Source: Oryzias latipes
Lineage: Eukaryota; Chordata; Actinopteri; Beloniformes; Adrianichthyidae
Direction of reading: 5' to 3'
DNA length: 64,000 bases
Assembly: GCF_002234675.1 (NCBI RefSeq)
Contig: NC_019859.2
Coordinates: 17,516,311 to 17,580,310, forward strand
Shown here: positions 30,401 through 44,320 of the stretch, piece by piece
How the letters are laid out: every line of letters begins with the position of its first letter
Numbering within the stretch: the stretch's first letter is position 1
The notes under the pieces: generated by a model
What the model was told of the DNA's origin: nothing
Seen by the model: only the letters and a program-made list of their open reading frames with translations
Databases searched by the model: none
Position numbers and translations under genes: made by a program

Positions 30401-33400
30401 ATATACATTTCTAATTATTACTGAAACGTCCACATGCAAATTTGTTTTTTAAAAATGAGACAAAAATGTGTGTTTTTGAGTAAATAATAGGAATTCGTTG
30501 ATTTGAAAAGCCTAGTTTTTCTATTTTTTTCAAATGTGTAATAATTACTGGTGATGGTTTTCTCATGCGTTTATTAATAAATTGTATGAGTATTTGGCAA
30601 AAACCTTAAGTTGGTTTCAGGCTTGAAGTATCCAGTAGAAACAAGAAAATCTATCGTTTTTTGACTTAAATAAAATGTTGATTTCTTTAAATGAGCTAAT
30701 AATATCATAAAAGAGAACAAAAACTGTAGGTCAATCTTTTCTTTGAATTATTATTTAATTATTTTCTATTTTGTTTTTGTTTTGTTTTTAGATTTCTTTT
30801 TTTTTAATGCACATTTGATTGAAAAATAACATCACCGACTCATCTGTTCACACAACAAGCAGGAGTCAAACTTACAATTTTAGTTGGAACCGTAAATTCT
30901 CAGGAGGCGGCGCCTCTCCTCCTCGTTCCGCGCCAATGGGAGCAGCCTCCTCAGAAGAACCTGACGACAGAATAAAAAACAATATTTGACTTCACAAGGA
31001 AAAACTTCAATCTGCGTGTATAAAATTGTTTAAATAAGAAAATGACGTGAAATTTTAAACGTTGGGCCTACACAAAGCATTTCTACATAGGTCAGTGTAA
31101 TAGACGGGAAAAGTTTAATGATGAAAACTCTAAAAAGGCTAAAATGTGTCTGTTTTCATTTGAAATCAATTTCAAAAGAGTATTTGTAACTATAAATTGT
31201 ACTTCTTTGAAAAAAAATCGTGGAGAAATGAGGTGTGTCGTATGTGAGAAAGATGACATGTTTTTGAGCAAACACTTTCAACTCACCTGATTTTCCCACG
31301 CGATTCTTTGGTCGCGCCTCGCCCGAAGTATGGCGGAGTGCCAGACTAGGGGCCTGGGGACAGGGTTGGGGGCAGGTTGGGGTTCCTTGGAGGGGGTGAG
31401 GGTGGGGGGTTATCTTCCTGGGGGGTGGGGGTGGTGGGGGGATTTTGATGTTCCATTTCTTTCTGTTATTCTGCAAAAATGCATGAAACGGTTAACGTTG
31501 AAGTATCTACAAGCTGAGTGGTTAGCTTACATTTTATTGTACAATGGGCAAAGAAAAAAAACACTGAAAGCATATTTATCTAACAAACAATGTATCTAAC
31601 TATAGTTTGTTTCCACACACAACAAATTGTAATATCAAGACAAATGTCTCACCTTGACGGGGTTCTCTTCTGTGATTTGCGTCCGTTAGTTTGAAAAGAA
31701 AACAAATATATTGTTAGCATTGTCGTTATTAATTGTAACTATGGATGTCACATCCAGCAAAATTATATCTATTGTAATGATCCGGCCGGACCGTCACTTT
31801 AGTGGGGTAGCGAAAGCCAACTGCTCATTTGGATGGCTTCGTTGGAGAGCTGTCCGTGCCCCATACACCGCACGACCCCGGACAGTCTCAAGCAGAATAA
31901 ACAGGAGGAGAGACAATGTTAGCTTTTAAGCAACAAGCAGTAAGCCAGTAATACCCCCCAACACAAAATCCTCCGGCGGGCGGCCGTGTCGCGCACTCAA
32001 GAATGCACGCAGCTTGTAATGGAAATGAATACAATGGAAATGAATAATTAGAACGCAGCAAATTTGTCGTATTTCCTCGCAAGACACAAACTTATGTAGA
32101 ATGAGGACATGTGTGTTTCTGAAACAGCGCACGTGCCGCGTGCTTCTGAGACAGTGACAGCCGCGGGCGCGCGCAGGCGGGTGCGACGAGGAGAGAAGAA
32201 GAGTGATAAAAGGTTTCCCATATAGAAACTATGGAAGCGATTATGTAGCATATATAAAAAGCAAAGTCAAAACCAGAAATGCTTTTTAATTTTCAAAATG
32301 AAGCTGCATTTTTTGACTCAAAAATAAAATGAAAAAGCAATATTTCAAAATGCTTTTTCATTTCTTTCCTCAACACAGCTTATTCTGTCACTTAATTAAA
32401 ATTAAAATGAAAATGGTATTTGACATTTCATTTTCAAGACGTTCTCTGGTAAATGTGTAGCATAATTTATTTAGAAATGTCTAATTTGACAGTTAAAATG
32501 GACCTCATTTTGATGACCTCATCACCGCATTGATGCGGTTATCGTCACAGCCCTAGATCTAACATAACTTTTTTAAGCAAAAAATGACAAATGTTTCTAT
32601 TCAAAAAAATGAAAAATGTTTCTATTTGTACATAAACTCAATTAAAAAGGTGTTCAAATCAGAAATATACATTTCTAATTATTACTGAAACGTCCACATG
32701 CAAATTTGTTTTTTAAAAATGAGACAAAAATGTGTTTTTTGAGTAAATAATAGGAATTCGTTGATTTGAAAAGCCTAGTTTTTCTATTTTTTTCAAATGT
32801 GTAATAATTACTGGTGATGGTTTTCTCATGCGTTTATTAATAAATTGTATGAGTATTTGGCAAAAACCTTAAGTTGGTTTCAGGCTTGAAGTATCCAGTA
32901 GAAACAAGAAAATCTATCGTTTTTTGACTTAAATAAAATGTTGATTTCTTTAAATGAGCTAATAATATCATAAAAGAGAACAAAAACTGTAGGTCAATCT
33001 TTTCTTTGAATTATTATTTAATTATTTTCTATTTTGTTTTTGTTTTGTTTTTAGATTTCTTTTTTTTAATGCACATTTGATTGAAAAATAACATCACCGA
33101 CTCATCTGTTCACACAACAAGCAGGAGTCAAACTTACAATTTTAGTTGGAACCGTAAATTCTCAGGAGGCGGCGCCTCTCCTCCTCGTTCCGCGCCAATG
33201 GGAGCAGCCTCCTCAGAAGAACCTGACGACAGAATAAAAAACAATATTTGACTTCACAAGGAAAAACTTCAATCTGCGTGTATAAAATTGTTTAAATAAG
33301 AAAATGACGTGAAATTTTAAACGTTGGGCCTACACAAAGCATTTCTACATAGGTCAGTGTAATAGACGGGAAAAGTTTAATGATGAAAACTCTAAAAAGG

Positions 33401-34060
33401 CTAAAATGTGTCTGTTTTCATTTGAAATCAATTTCAAAAGAGTATTTGTAACTATAAATTGTACTTCTTTGAAAAAAAATCGTGGAGAAATGAGGTGTGT
33501 CGTATGTGAGAAAGATGACATGTTTTTGAGCAAACACTTTCAACTCACCTGATTTCCCACGCGATTCTTTGGTCGCGCCTCGCCCGAAGTATGGCGGAGT
33601 GCCAGACTAGGGGCCTGGGGACAGGGTTGGGGGCAGGTTGAGGGTTCCTTGGAGGGGGTGGGGGGTTATCTTCCTGGGGGGGTGGGGGTGGTGGTGGGGA
33701 TTTTGATGTTCCATTTCTTTCTGTTATTCTGCAAAAATGCATGAAACGGTTAACGTTGAAGTACCTACAAGCTGAGTGGTTAGCTTACATTTTATTGTAC
33801 AATGGGCAAAGAAAAAAAACACTGAAAGCATATTTATCTAACAAACAATGTATCTAACTATAGTTTGTTTCCACACACAACAAATTGTAATATCAAGACA
33901 AATGTCTCACCTTGACGGGGTTCTCTTCTGTGATTTGCGTCCGTTAGTTTGAAAAGAAAACAAATATATTGTTAGCATTGTCGTTATTAATTGTAACTAT
34001 GGATGTCACATCCAGCAAAATTATATCTATTGTAATGATCCGCCGGACCGTCACTTTAGT
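27404..34060. repeat. Tandem array 2, ~2.27-kb Y units
   Basis: Head-to-tail Y units. The start motif AACAAATTGT recurs at 29351, 31621 and 33879, giving periods of 2270 and 2258 bp, preceded by a partial unit (27404-29350). Units are nearly identical. They are about 320 bp longer than the Y unit of array 1 because they keep a segment beginning TTGTATGAGTATTTGGC (28307, 30580, 32844). Each has a G-rich tract (29098-29172, 31368-31442, 33618-33700) and a GC-rich block with GCCGCGGGCGCGCGCAGGCG. No coding sequence is supported. The last unit passes into the LTR-like module. Confidence 0.9.
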
Positions 34061-35028
34061 GGGGGTAGCGAAAGCCAACTGCTCATTTGGATGGCTTCGT
34101 TGGAGAGCTGTCCGTGCCCCATACACCGCACGACCCCGGACAGTCTCAAGCAGAATAAACTGGAGGAGAGACAATGTTAGCTTTTAGCAACAAGCCTGTT
34201 TATTCCAGCACACATACATCCCAAACAGCATGGACGGTCACTTCAGCTTCCAGCCCTCTGACTCAAGGTTTCACCCTTAAGGCCCGTACACACCGGGACG
34301 AATATTCGCCAGGCGTTATTCGCCAGCGTTTTTCGCCACGTTTTTTGTGTTCACACCCAGGCGATTTTCGCTGACGATGAGTGGAGTGAACATGCAATTT
34401 CATTCCCTGACATTAGATGGCGCTTAATGTAAAACAGAAATACTCCTGTACACAAGGTGGCGCTGCGCAACTTTACGCTTCTGAAAGTCGCTTTTCACTC
34501 AGAAGAAGAGAGCAAGTATTTACACGCTTGTCAGAATCAAACAAAGAAAACATGAATATTTCAAGCACCAGTAGCTCCAACTGGTGCTTGGTTCGGGATA
34601 TTTTAGAATGTCCGTCATTATTGCTTCGCGGCTGTGTGTAGACGCTACTTGGCGCCTTATCCTTCGCTGGTATGTGTGCTCAGCAAGGCAGTTTTGTGTT
34701 TGAGCGCCCCCAAGTTGTGTTTTACTGTAACTTCAGAAGCTCCAGACACGTGAGCAAAAGCGCCATTCTCATTGGTCGAGTAGATTTCGACGCGATGCGT
34801 CGAAAAAAAAAAACGAACCCGAGGCGTTTTTTTTTTTGACGCTTTAACGCCTGGCGTTTTTTCGCGTCGGTGTGCACACTCTCGTTGGTGCCCTTTGTTT
34901 AGTCACGAGGCGTTAAACGTCGGCGAAAATCGCCGGCGAAATTCGTCCCGGTGTGAACAGGCCTTTAAGCTCCCCACTTCCCATGAGCCTTTGGGGCTGA
35001 AGGCAGCGCTAACCCCCGGGTCGCTACA
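34061..35028 (-). mobile_element. LTR-like module ending array 2, split by MITE
   Basis: Same module as 3535-3815 (GTAGCGAA near the left end, GTCGCTACA at 35020-35028 on plus), with a 684-bp MITE inserted at its TTAA. Confidence 0.45.
34281..34964. mobile_element. TTAA-type MITE (piggyBac/Kolobok-like)
   Basis: Flanked by TTAA at 34277-34280 and 34965-34968. The terminal inverted repeats GGCCCGTACACACCGGGACG and CGTCCCGGTGTGAACAGGCC differ at two positions. No transposase. The empty site with a single TTAA is at 3752-3755 in copy 1, which proves both the insertion and its target duplication. Confidence 0.88.
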
Positions 35029-35527
35029 CTATCTATATTTATTAGGGGTGTAACAATAAGCTAAAATTCTCAATAATTTGGTTGGATTCAGAGTTCGGTT
35101 CCATGCGGTTCGGTACAGGCCACGGCTGTTAACAAATCCGCTTGATAGAAGTTACTATTTGGGAACCATAAATCTTAACTCTTTCTATTTTCCATCTAAC
35201 AATCTAAGCATAGTTTACACACACAAAAAATTGTAATCAATGAAACAGAAAAATATAGCTCACCAACTGTATGCCTGGGATGTCAGTCTGACTCTGAATC
35301 GTTTTTTCAGCCGTTGGTATTTTATATATAACTGACAAAATACCCGCGTGCCGTTGATTCGGAACATACCATCTGCACGGATATGACTGCTTTGTAACTG
35401 TATCTGAAGGATTACAAATCCCGGGTAACATTTCAAATAGTTTAGTTGAAAATTATTACGGAAAACTAATTTGGAATTTGTTGCCCTCTAGTGATAAAAG
35501 TCATTAGTAACAGGAAGATTTGTTTTA

Positions 35528-35726
35528 ACCCTTGTGCTATCTTAGATGACCCCACCCTTACATTGACCTGTTCTCCCTACCATGACAAAGGTGGATAAAG
35601 GTGGAAAGATTTCATGTAATTCATGGACACCAGTGAAGATCACAAATCATTGAAGAAAAAAGGTTCAGAGCACTGTCCAGTGGGTCTAGAGGCCCACTCC
35701 CGATGGTAAAGTGATAGCACAAGGGT
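35528..35726. mobile_element. 199-bp MITE, copy 2
   Basis: Same element and same 14-bp terminal inverted repeats as 4313-4511. Confidence 0.75.
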
Positions 35727-37188
35727 ACCAAAAACAACTATTTTATTTTTAATTAAATCCAGCTTTCTAGTTTAGCATTACTTTGCCTTTTTTAAGTTCT
35801 TGCTGTTTGTTATGCAACAATTGTGATCAAATTAAAGATGTTTTACTTTTCTTGATAGTCAGAGCGCTTCTAGACACACCTGTCCACACTGGAAGTTATG
35901 AAAGAAGTCCGACGACCCTGGACTTCTTTTTTTAAACACTGCAGAAGAGAAGAAAATTAAAACGTTTTTGCTATGGAACCGTCCTACATAAATGAATCTT
36001 CATAGATAAGCTGCAGTAGAGGTTTCCCCTGGAGGAAGACATTTATTTGAACTTGTTTTAAAAATAAAATACTGTTTATCAGGCCTGACCTTAGTAGATT
36101 AATATATTCTTGAATATACCGGTAGTCAGATTCAAGAAAGGCTCTTCAGAAGCATCATAGCTAGAACAAAAGTCTTTTAATGGCGTTTCTCAAAACCTAT
36201 TACTGGGCCCCCTTTGTATTCATCTACAAACTCATGTAGGTGCTTCAAGTAAGAACTGAAACATTAAACCAATAAAATATTATTTGTTTTATACATAACC
36301 CCTTAAAAGAAGACTGGGGCTGGGGGTTAATTTAGACAAAAATGTTTTTACTAAATTAATCAAATCAGATGGAAAAATACCATTATAAAACATGAATGAT
36401 GTATTAGACATTTTTTAAGTAATCCTTTGAAATACAAATAAAAAATGGAGAGAAAAAACAAACATAAGATGTTCTATTAGATGTATGAACTGCTTTGATA
36501 ATCTTAAATCAAGATACAGTCAATATAAGTCTCACTTTGGATTTATTAAAATTTAATAAACAAATAATCCTCCATAGGGCCCACATTTAGATTATTTTAT
36601 TCATTTCAAGGTGGCTCGTAGATTGATAAGTTACACAATATCATACAGAAGCTGGATACCAGTACTGAACAAGAACGCTGCAAAAAGAATCCATTTCTCT
36701 GACTGGTGGGTGTTTGCAGCATGTTGCAGAGCGGCTGGCCTGAGCTATGAAGGGGGATTGCAACTCTATGCTTGGAATGCCGACGTCACCCCGACAACGA
36801 GGGCGGAGCAATCCAGGATGCAGAGGCGTGGCGTGTCGCAGGTAATCCTCACCGGCGCATCCGTCACTTTTCTAATCTGGGCTCATAAATTGGGCATCAT
36901 GACGACCCTTCTGTGTTAAAATGAACACTTCTGCTCATTTACTTGATTTTATAATGAACAAAAAACATAATGAATAAAGTCGATGAGATGAAAGCACTGA
37001 AATTGCTAAACGGCACAGAAAGTGGAACTGTTGGCAAACTTTAACAGAAAAAACAAGTGCATGTAATGCGCCAAGACAAAGGAAAATGAAGACAGCGCGG
37101 CAGCTGGGAAAGAAACTGCTTCCATGACTAGTGTTGAGTTTCTTCTGATGCGTTTCTGCAAAGTCTTTTCTCCCTCCATTCTTTGTTA
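35727..37188. other. AT-rich stretch, nothing recognised (copy 2)
   Basis: Counterpart of 4512-5948. A 29-bp insertion-like difference near 36627 (AAGTTACACAATATCATACAG region) lengthens an open frame, which shows no homology. Confidence 0.5.
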
Positions 37189-37266
37189 TTAATCATCTTC
37201 ATCCTCCTCCTCGTCATCATCATCTGACGTCTGGTCCTTGGTGTCGAGGTCGTCTTCATCTTCCAC
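37189..37266 (-). CDS. uso1: Probable terminal exon of uso1, inverted, copy 2
   Basis: Identical 25-codon acidic exon with TAA and CAG acceptor, as at 5949-6026. The flanking sequence beyond the acceptor differs by an indel between copies while the coding part is unchanged. This weakly favours a real exon, though the duplication is young. Confidence 0.5.
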   Translation of the reverse strand: MEDEDDLDTKDQTSDDDDEEEDEDD

Positions 37267-37791
37267 CTGGAAGGAGAGAGTCACGGTCTAACTACAGCAG
37301 AGACGACACAAAGCTGAGTGACATCTTTCACCAGCTGAAACAGCTCACTGAAAGTCAGAAGAAAACCTTCAATGGCGCTGCTGAACACTGACGCCGACCT
37401 AAAACCACCATGTGCCTTGCCCAAGGGAACTTCGACAGATGGGATGGCAGACCGGGAACTGAACCTGAGGCTCTCCAATCAGAGGTCGACCACTACAAAC
37501 CGTTTTCAGGAGAAATGATCCGAAGCGACGTTTAAGTTTGGTTTACTGCTCGAGTTAACCAGGAAGTCGACAGAAAAACCGCTGAGTGTGACTTTGTTTC
37601 AAGTGACAGATATCTTTATTGTATTTTAAAATCTTTGTGTTTTGCTGATTCTGATCTCCTGTTTTACATTAAGCTATAAATGTTGGTGATTAAATGCTTA
37701 TTTGCATGAATAATAAAATTCATTTATTTTATTATTTGCATTTATTTTTATTATTATTACATTCTTTTTACTTTGTTTATTATTTTAACCA

Positions 37792-37922
<131 letters not shown>

Positions 37923-37984
37923 TCCCAGTGAGAAATTTTGGTGGAGGAGGAATTATGGTGTGGGCCTGTTTTTGCAGGACTACT

Positions 37985-39199
37985 TAGACTACTTTCCTTC
38001 CTCTTTATTGTTTTTTGTCAGAACGGGACGTTTCATCTGGAGGAGGAGGCGTATGTGACAGTCTTTACTTCCGCATTGGTGTTTGGATGACAGGTTCACG
38101 ACGTAAGGTGACAAGGGTGTGTGAATGAAAAGGAGAATAAAGGCTACACCCAAACACAATGAGTTATATCGCCAGAGGAGACCACGTGGCTCCTCATGGG
38201 AGGAGAGCACCGTCATCTTGGAGTTACTGCTGCAGTGCATGCATGGGAACATTGCTCCACCACCTTCAGCCAGGCTTCCCAAGTGGGCGTTTCTCCTCTA
38301 GCTCAGTGTTTTTCATCCTTTTTTGAGCCAAGGCACACTTTATCCTTGACAAAAATCCCGTGACACACCAGCATCCAAAAATTAAAAAAGGAGAAACTCT
38401 ATGGTCTGTATTGATCTAATGTCCCTCCACAATCTCACTTGCATTTTTGTGATAATTGTGGCAGAAAAAACTGGAAGTTTCAGCTGTTTTTTTCTAAAAG
38501 ATGTAATAAAAGTTAAGTTGGTTTTCAGTAATAATTTTCAACTAAATTATTTGAAATTTTACCCTCTTCCCCGTTCGAACGGTAAAAAACTGAGGGTTCG
38601 AACAGGGAAGTGAAACCTGAAGGAAGATCCGCCTTCCACGGTCAGAAAGGTCATTTCAGTTCATGTTCAACTGCTGTTAGGTGACGGAGGTGACAGTGCG
38701 TATGTCCACAGAATCAGCATGCCTAAGGCAGACATGAGGTTCCCCCCAGCCCCCCATCTCCTTACGCTCTTTGGATTTGTTGTCATCATCAATGAAGGGA
38801 AAAGAGAATTGGATAAGTCGAATGCTGCGTGTCGACATTGTTACACAAAGATAGCGAATGCCACATTAATTTTTTTTCAGGCCAGTGTTAAGTTTTTGAT
38901 TTCTGGCAGCTAATAGGTTTTCTTATTTTATGAAGCAGATCACCTGAATAAGTCAGTTTTATTCATTTTTATATAAAACCAATAAATGCATTTTGCAAGT
39001 AATTTTTTACTGCCTTTTTTGTACTGAAAAATAAAACAAAAATAGATAGAAAAAAGCTTTATTAATCTCCCAAGGGAGAAATTCAGGCGTCCGACAGCAA
39101 AACACAGACAATAAATAACAATAAAATAATAGTTCATAAATAGTAGTTCATATCAGATTTGTTAAACAGCCGTACCGAACTAATTACACCCAAATTTGT
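37985..39199. other. Intergenic with repeat debris (copy 2)
   Basis: Counterpart of 6979-8195. No gene recognised. Confidence 0.4.
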
Positions 39200-39236
39200 A
39201 TACATACATACATACATACATACATACACACACACA
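39200..39236. repeat. (CATA)n/(CA)n microsatellite
   Basis: Shorter version of 8196-8252. Confidence 0.9.
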
Positions 39237-39239
39237 ATC

Positions 39240-42200
39240 TATATTAACAGGCTATCATTCTAACGGCAGAAAGATGATAAATTTGTTATTCTGGGAAATG
39301 TATATAACTCTGCAGCAAAAACAAAATCACGTTTTCAGACTTTACAAGCTCTGTTAAGGAACTTAACCAAAGATATCCTAACAGTAATCTCATCATTGGA
39401 GGTGATTTCAATATGGTGGAAGATGAATACCTTGACAGATTTCCTTCAGCATTTCAAAACCATCATTATAATCCTCTTCTTCATTTATGTAGAGATTTCA
39501 ATGTTTCTGATGTCTGGCGCCGTGATAATCCTGATGTTCAAGCGTTCCCCTGGTTTAAACCAGACGGATCTGCTAAATCTAGGTTGGATTTTTGGTTGAC
39601 ATGAAAATCAACAGAATTTTACATCAATAGCTAAAACTTCAGCTGCACCATTAACAGACCATTCTATGATCAAGCTCATTATTCAATCTCGCAATAATCC
39701 TAAAAGCAAAGGTTACTGGAAGTTCAACGCTAGTCTATTAGAGGAGGAATTTTATTCTCAGGCGATTATAAATGAAATCCAAAGGATAACTAACGACTGA
39801 CAGTTCACCACTCAGAGGGAGAAATGGGAATTTTTCAAATTCAAAGCAAGACAGATTTCAAAAACTCATAGCAAAAGATTGAGCACAGATGGTAAACAAA
39901 AAGAAATGGAAATGATCAGAGATATGAACTCTATTTGTTGTAAATCTCTATTGAGTGAAGTTGAGAAACAGAGAGTTGCATTCCTGCAAACCTCTCTGGA
40001 TAATATGAACATCTCTAAAGCCAAAGGAGCTTTTATTAGATCCATAGCTAAATCGGTTGAAGAGGGAGAGAAAAGTTCAGCTTACTTTTGTAGACTGGAA
40101 AAAAGGGGACAAGAGAAAAATGCTGTTATCAGATTGCTAATTAATGGCAGAGAAAGTACAAATATGGAAAACATGAAGAGAGATATTTTCCAGTTTTACA
40201 GTGGGTTGTACTCTTCTTCTTATTCATTTCAGGATGCTGATCGCTTCTTCAACCACATCAAGGGTTTGGCTCCGAAAGTGGATGAAAATTTTAAACAAGT
40301 GTGTGAAGCAGAAATCACTATGGAAGAAGCAGAAAAAGCCATGAGAAGTTTAGCTGTAGATAAATCTCCAGGATCTGATGGGCTTATCATGAACTTTTAC
40401 AGACATTTTTGGGAACACTTGAAAGAGCAGTTTTTGTTGGTCATAAGTTGAGTTGAACATCCTTCCAACTACCATGAAGCAGGGTGTCAGTACCCTGATT
40501 CCTAAACCTGGGAAAGACGCCAGACTAATTGATCATTTGAGATCAATATCCCTCCTCAACAGTGATTATAAAATTCTAACCAACATTTATGCATCTAGAT
40601 TAAAAACAGGACTGAATCAGATCATCGCAGACACACAATCAGGGTTTTTAAAAGGACGTTCAATTCACAATAATAGTTCTTGATTTGATTGACTATAATC
40701 AATTAATTGAAGATGATGGCTTCATTTTATTTTTAAATTTCTTTAAAGCCTTTGACACGGTTGAAAATGTTATCAATACTTATAAAAAAGCTCTGGTTTC
40801 TGTAAACTCAATGTCCCGGGAGAACAGTTAGCCATCACTCAGCTGGCAGACGACACGGCCACATTCATGAAGGACAGTCATCAAATACCAGAGATCATTC
40901 AGACTGTAGATTTCTTCTCTAAAGCATCTGGTTAAAACTAAATCTCAGCAAATATGAATTGTTGCCAGTTCACTATTCTGATCAGTCAGTTCTTCATAAC
41001 ACAGCTGTTAGGACTGTTGTGAAATATCTTGGTGTTCATATTACCAAAGATAGTCAAACAATGGAGGAAATGAACTTATGGAAAACTTTAGAGGAATGTA
41101 ATGTCAATTTAAACATGTGGTCACAGCGTGACATTTCTATTTTGGGCAGAGTGTTTCTCACTAAATTAGAATGTTTATCCAGATTCATTTATCCAGCATA
41201 TTCACTCCCAATTCCCTAAATCTGCAAAGAAAGCAATAAACCAGGCCAAGTTCAACTTAATCTGGAAAAATAAAAGTTATTACAAAAAAAGGAACTATAA
41301 TTCAGGATTACAGTGAAGGTGGATTTAAAGCCATAGACTTTGAAAGTTTGGATGGTATGATTAAGATAAATTGGCTTAGGTCTTTTCTGCAAAATGGAAG
41401 AAATATTTGTTTTCATATTCCTTCAAACATTTTCTCTCATCTAGGGGCCACTGAGTTCCATCTAAAATGTGAAAAAACTTCCTATTAAACTTTCTACTTC
41501 TCATCAGCAAGTGTTACTGTACGGCAAACTCACATACAAACATAACTTTAGTCCACATAAAACTCCCACATGGAAGTGTCGGTTTAATTAATGTAGGAAC
41601 AAATCAACATTTTACAAAAACTGGATTGATAACGGTATTTGGTCAATACTACATATTATGAATGATAATGGAAACATTATCTCATTGGAAACTCTTTCCA
41701 GTAACTTTAAAATAAATGATAGAAAACAATAGAACAACGTGATCAAAGCAATCCTTCAGACTTTGATCAAAATGTCCTCCAGTTTGGTTCAAAATGTTCA
41801 AGTTCTGCTTTTATCTCTGCTGTTCGATGGTCGACCGCTTAATTCAAAACTTCGAAGCTCATTTATACGATCTTTGTTTGTTAGATAATTGTTTCCAACA
41901 TCTTACAAAAATCTTTCTATATCACGGCGTTACACAAGAGAGGAAATAAGCAAGTAAAGATCTCAGTTTATTAAATATCGAATTTTCCCAAAATACAAAG
42001 AAATCCATTTTAAAATAATGAATGCAGTCTATCCATGCAAGGAACTGCTACACATAGTTTTGGTTTTCCTGAAAATAACTGTTCTTTCTGTGACATAAAT
42101 AATAAAACACTTGATAATCTGTTTTTTGAATGTATGCATTTTTACAGTTTTTGGGAGGATTTCTTTTTTTGGTGCTCCTCAAAGTTTCCCTTTGTCAAAG

Positions 42201-42322
42201 AGATCATGTATTTTTTTGTCTTTCAAGTATGTGTATACAGCTGGCAATGACATGAAGAAAACTGCAGTGTCAATATAAACTACATCTCTATCCTTCCACT
42301 AATGAAATAAAGAAAGAAAAAA
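39240..42322 (+). mobile_element. Decayed L1/Tx1-like LINE (ORF2), copy 2
   Basis: Fuller than copy 1. Endonuclease end at 39380-39603; linker 39879-40451 (190 aa, with NAVIRLLINGRE and the pre-RT helix KAMRSLAVDKSPGSDGL); RT start 40453-40683 (STLIPKPGKDARLIDHLRSI, then NIYASRLKTGLNQIIADTQS and GFLKGRSIHNN); later fragments 40959-41219; C-terminal CSFCDINNKTLDNLFFEC knuckle 42035-42250. Frameshifts and stops separate these and the RT FADD-type motif is disrupted near 40845 (LADDTATF in a separate frame). Not functional. Confidence 0.85.
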
Positions 42323-43058
42323 GACTACATACAAACATTATGTTGTTAACCAGCATAGATGAAGTGGGATTGCCACCAGTTTCTGGTTGATCTATAATCA
42401 GGCTTTTCAATTTAAAATATCACCAGGCTGCAAGGTTTGTTGGTTCTCTTTTCCTTCAAGGCTTTGAAATTCTGCGGCGACTGATGAGAAGTCAACACTA
42501 CATGTTCCTGTTGAACCTTCACACTTGCAGAGCTTTTTTGAGGGAGGCTTAGCACCTTGAAGCTCTCCACTCTTTAGTAAAAGTGAAACCTTTGGGTGAA
42601 GTCAAGACATGTTTGTCAAAACATACAACTTCAGCCAATCCCCACCACCAAGTTATACACAGAGATTTCTTATCTAACACAAGTTTATTATCTATGAATT
42701 GAGGGTTTTTTAACCCCGAAGGCAGCACACCTTCAGGAAGCCTTTATTTGCAATACCTCTTTGTGCCACGAGAGGTCCCTCTAACACCAACTACTCAACC
42801 TGTTTACAGAATGAAGGATGTAAGAGCTCCAACATTTTTTCCCCAAAAGTTTTCTTTATTCAGATTCCTTTTTGGGTTTCCCATTTTATTGCAGCAGTAA
42901 TTTAATCCAGCCATGGGGTTCCTTTGAATAAAACTCCTCTTCTAATCTTGAAAAAGTGTTCAAAAGAACACCCAGACAGACAGAATTCATTCATTCATTT
43001 TTCTTAACCGTTTTTTCCCTCACAGGGTCACGGGTCTGCCGGAGCCCATCCCGGCCAC
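42323..43058. other. Unassigned, SINE-like tail at right end (copy 2)
   Basis: Counterpart of 10867-11604, with small differences only. Confidence 0.35.
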
Positions 43059-44320
43059 TTGTATATGATATGGCTTTTGTGTATTGTTATGCCATTGGTT
43101 AAACATAATTCTGTTAAAGAACTACAGGGTCGCATTGTTATGACGTCACAGCGGTGCGGGGGGCAGCAGGAAGGAGATGCTAAATGTGTTGACAGGGTGC
43201 ACAAAAGCAGCAGAAAGTTTAAAACCAAATCACATCCAGTCGTCAAACAGAGCAAATCGTGGAGGCCTCAACACAGTAAACCAAATGCACAGTGTCATAA
43301 GTGCGGCAGCTCATCACCCCATCCAAAACGTGAGTGTCCAGCTAATGAAACAGTATGTCATGCATGTGGAAAAAAGGGACATTACATGAGAGTGTGTAAA
43401 AATAGGAAGACTTTGAGTGAAGTGGAGGAAGATGTCAATGCCTTATTCCTTGGCAGTGTTACCAGCAATGGAGAGCCGCGGATGGTAAACATAATCATAA
43501 ACAACAAAAGCGTGTCATTCAAAATAGACACAGGAGCTGATGTCACAGTATTGCCACTTCAGGTGTTCAAAGAAATCTTCAGAGACAGTTGCCCACCCAC
43601 TCTTCAAAAACCAACCAAGCCTCTGTTTGGACCTGGAAGAAAGCCGTTGGAAGTCCTGGGGTTCACAGAGATGAGACTAAGGAAATGAGCTAAAGAAGCA
43701 AGAGAGGATGTGTACATCCTGAAACACCTGCACACAGCATTGCTGGGGAGACCTGCTATTCACAAGTTGGAGTTAGTTACTCGAATAGACACTCTCAGCA
43801 TCGAAACACTAAAAGTCAGCTACCCAAAGCTGTGCAGCGGTCTTGGTGAAGTGAAGCAGCCATACAACATCAAGTTAAGACCAGATGCTCAGCCCTTCTC
43901 ATTAAAGACACCTCGGAGAGTTCCATTGCCGCTCATGGACAAAGTGAAGCAGGAACTGTCCCGCATGGAAGACTTAGGTGTGATAACCAAAATAGAGGAG
44001 CCAACAGACTGGTGTTGTGGCATGGTGGTGGTACCCAAAAAGAAAACAGACAAGGTGCGTATTTGTGTTGATCTCACACACCTCAACCTTTCTGTGTGTC
44101 GAGAAAAATACATCCTGCCATCAGTGGAAGAGACACTAGGCAAATTGGCTGGAGCCAGGATTTTCAGCAAATTGGATGCTAATATGGGATTTTGGCAAAT
44201 TCCCCTTACAGAAGAGTCAGCCAAATACACCACCTTATTACACCTTTTGGCCGTTACTATTTTAGGCAGCTACCTTTTGGTATTGCTTCTGCTCCTGAAC
44301 ATTTCCAGAACAGAATATGA
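43059..44320 (+). pseudogene. Truncated Ty3/gypsy gag-PR-RT, copy 2
   Basis: Same zinc knuckles, protease motif and RT blocks as 11605-12866, with the same in-frame TGA (43686-43688). A 1-bp deletion near 44235 additionally shifts the RT frame after the SAKYTT motif, so the later FGIASAPEHFQ block is out of frame. Truncated before YxDD. Confidence 0.88.
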
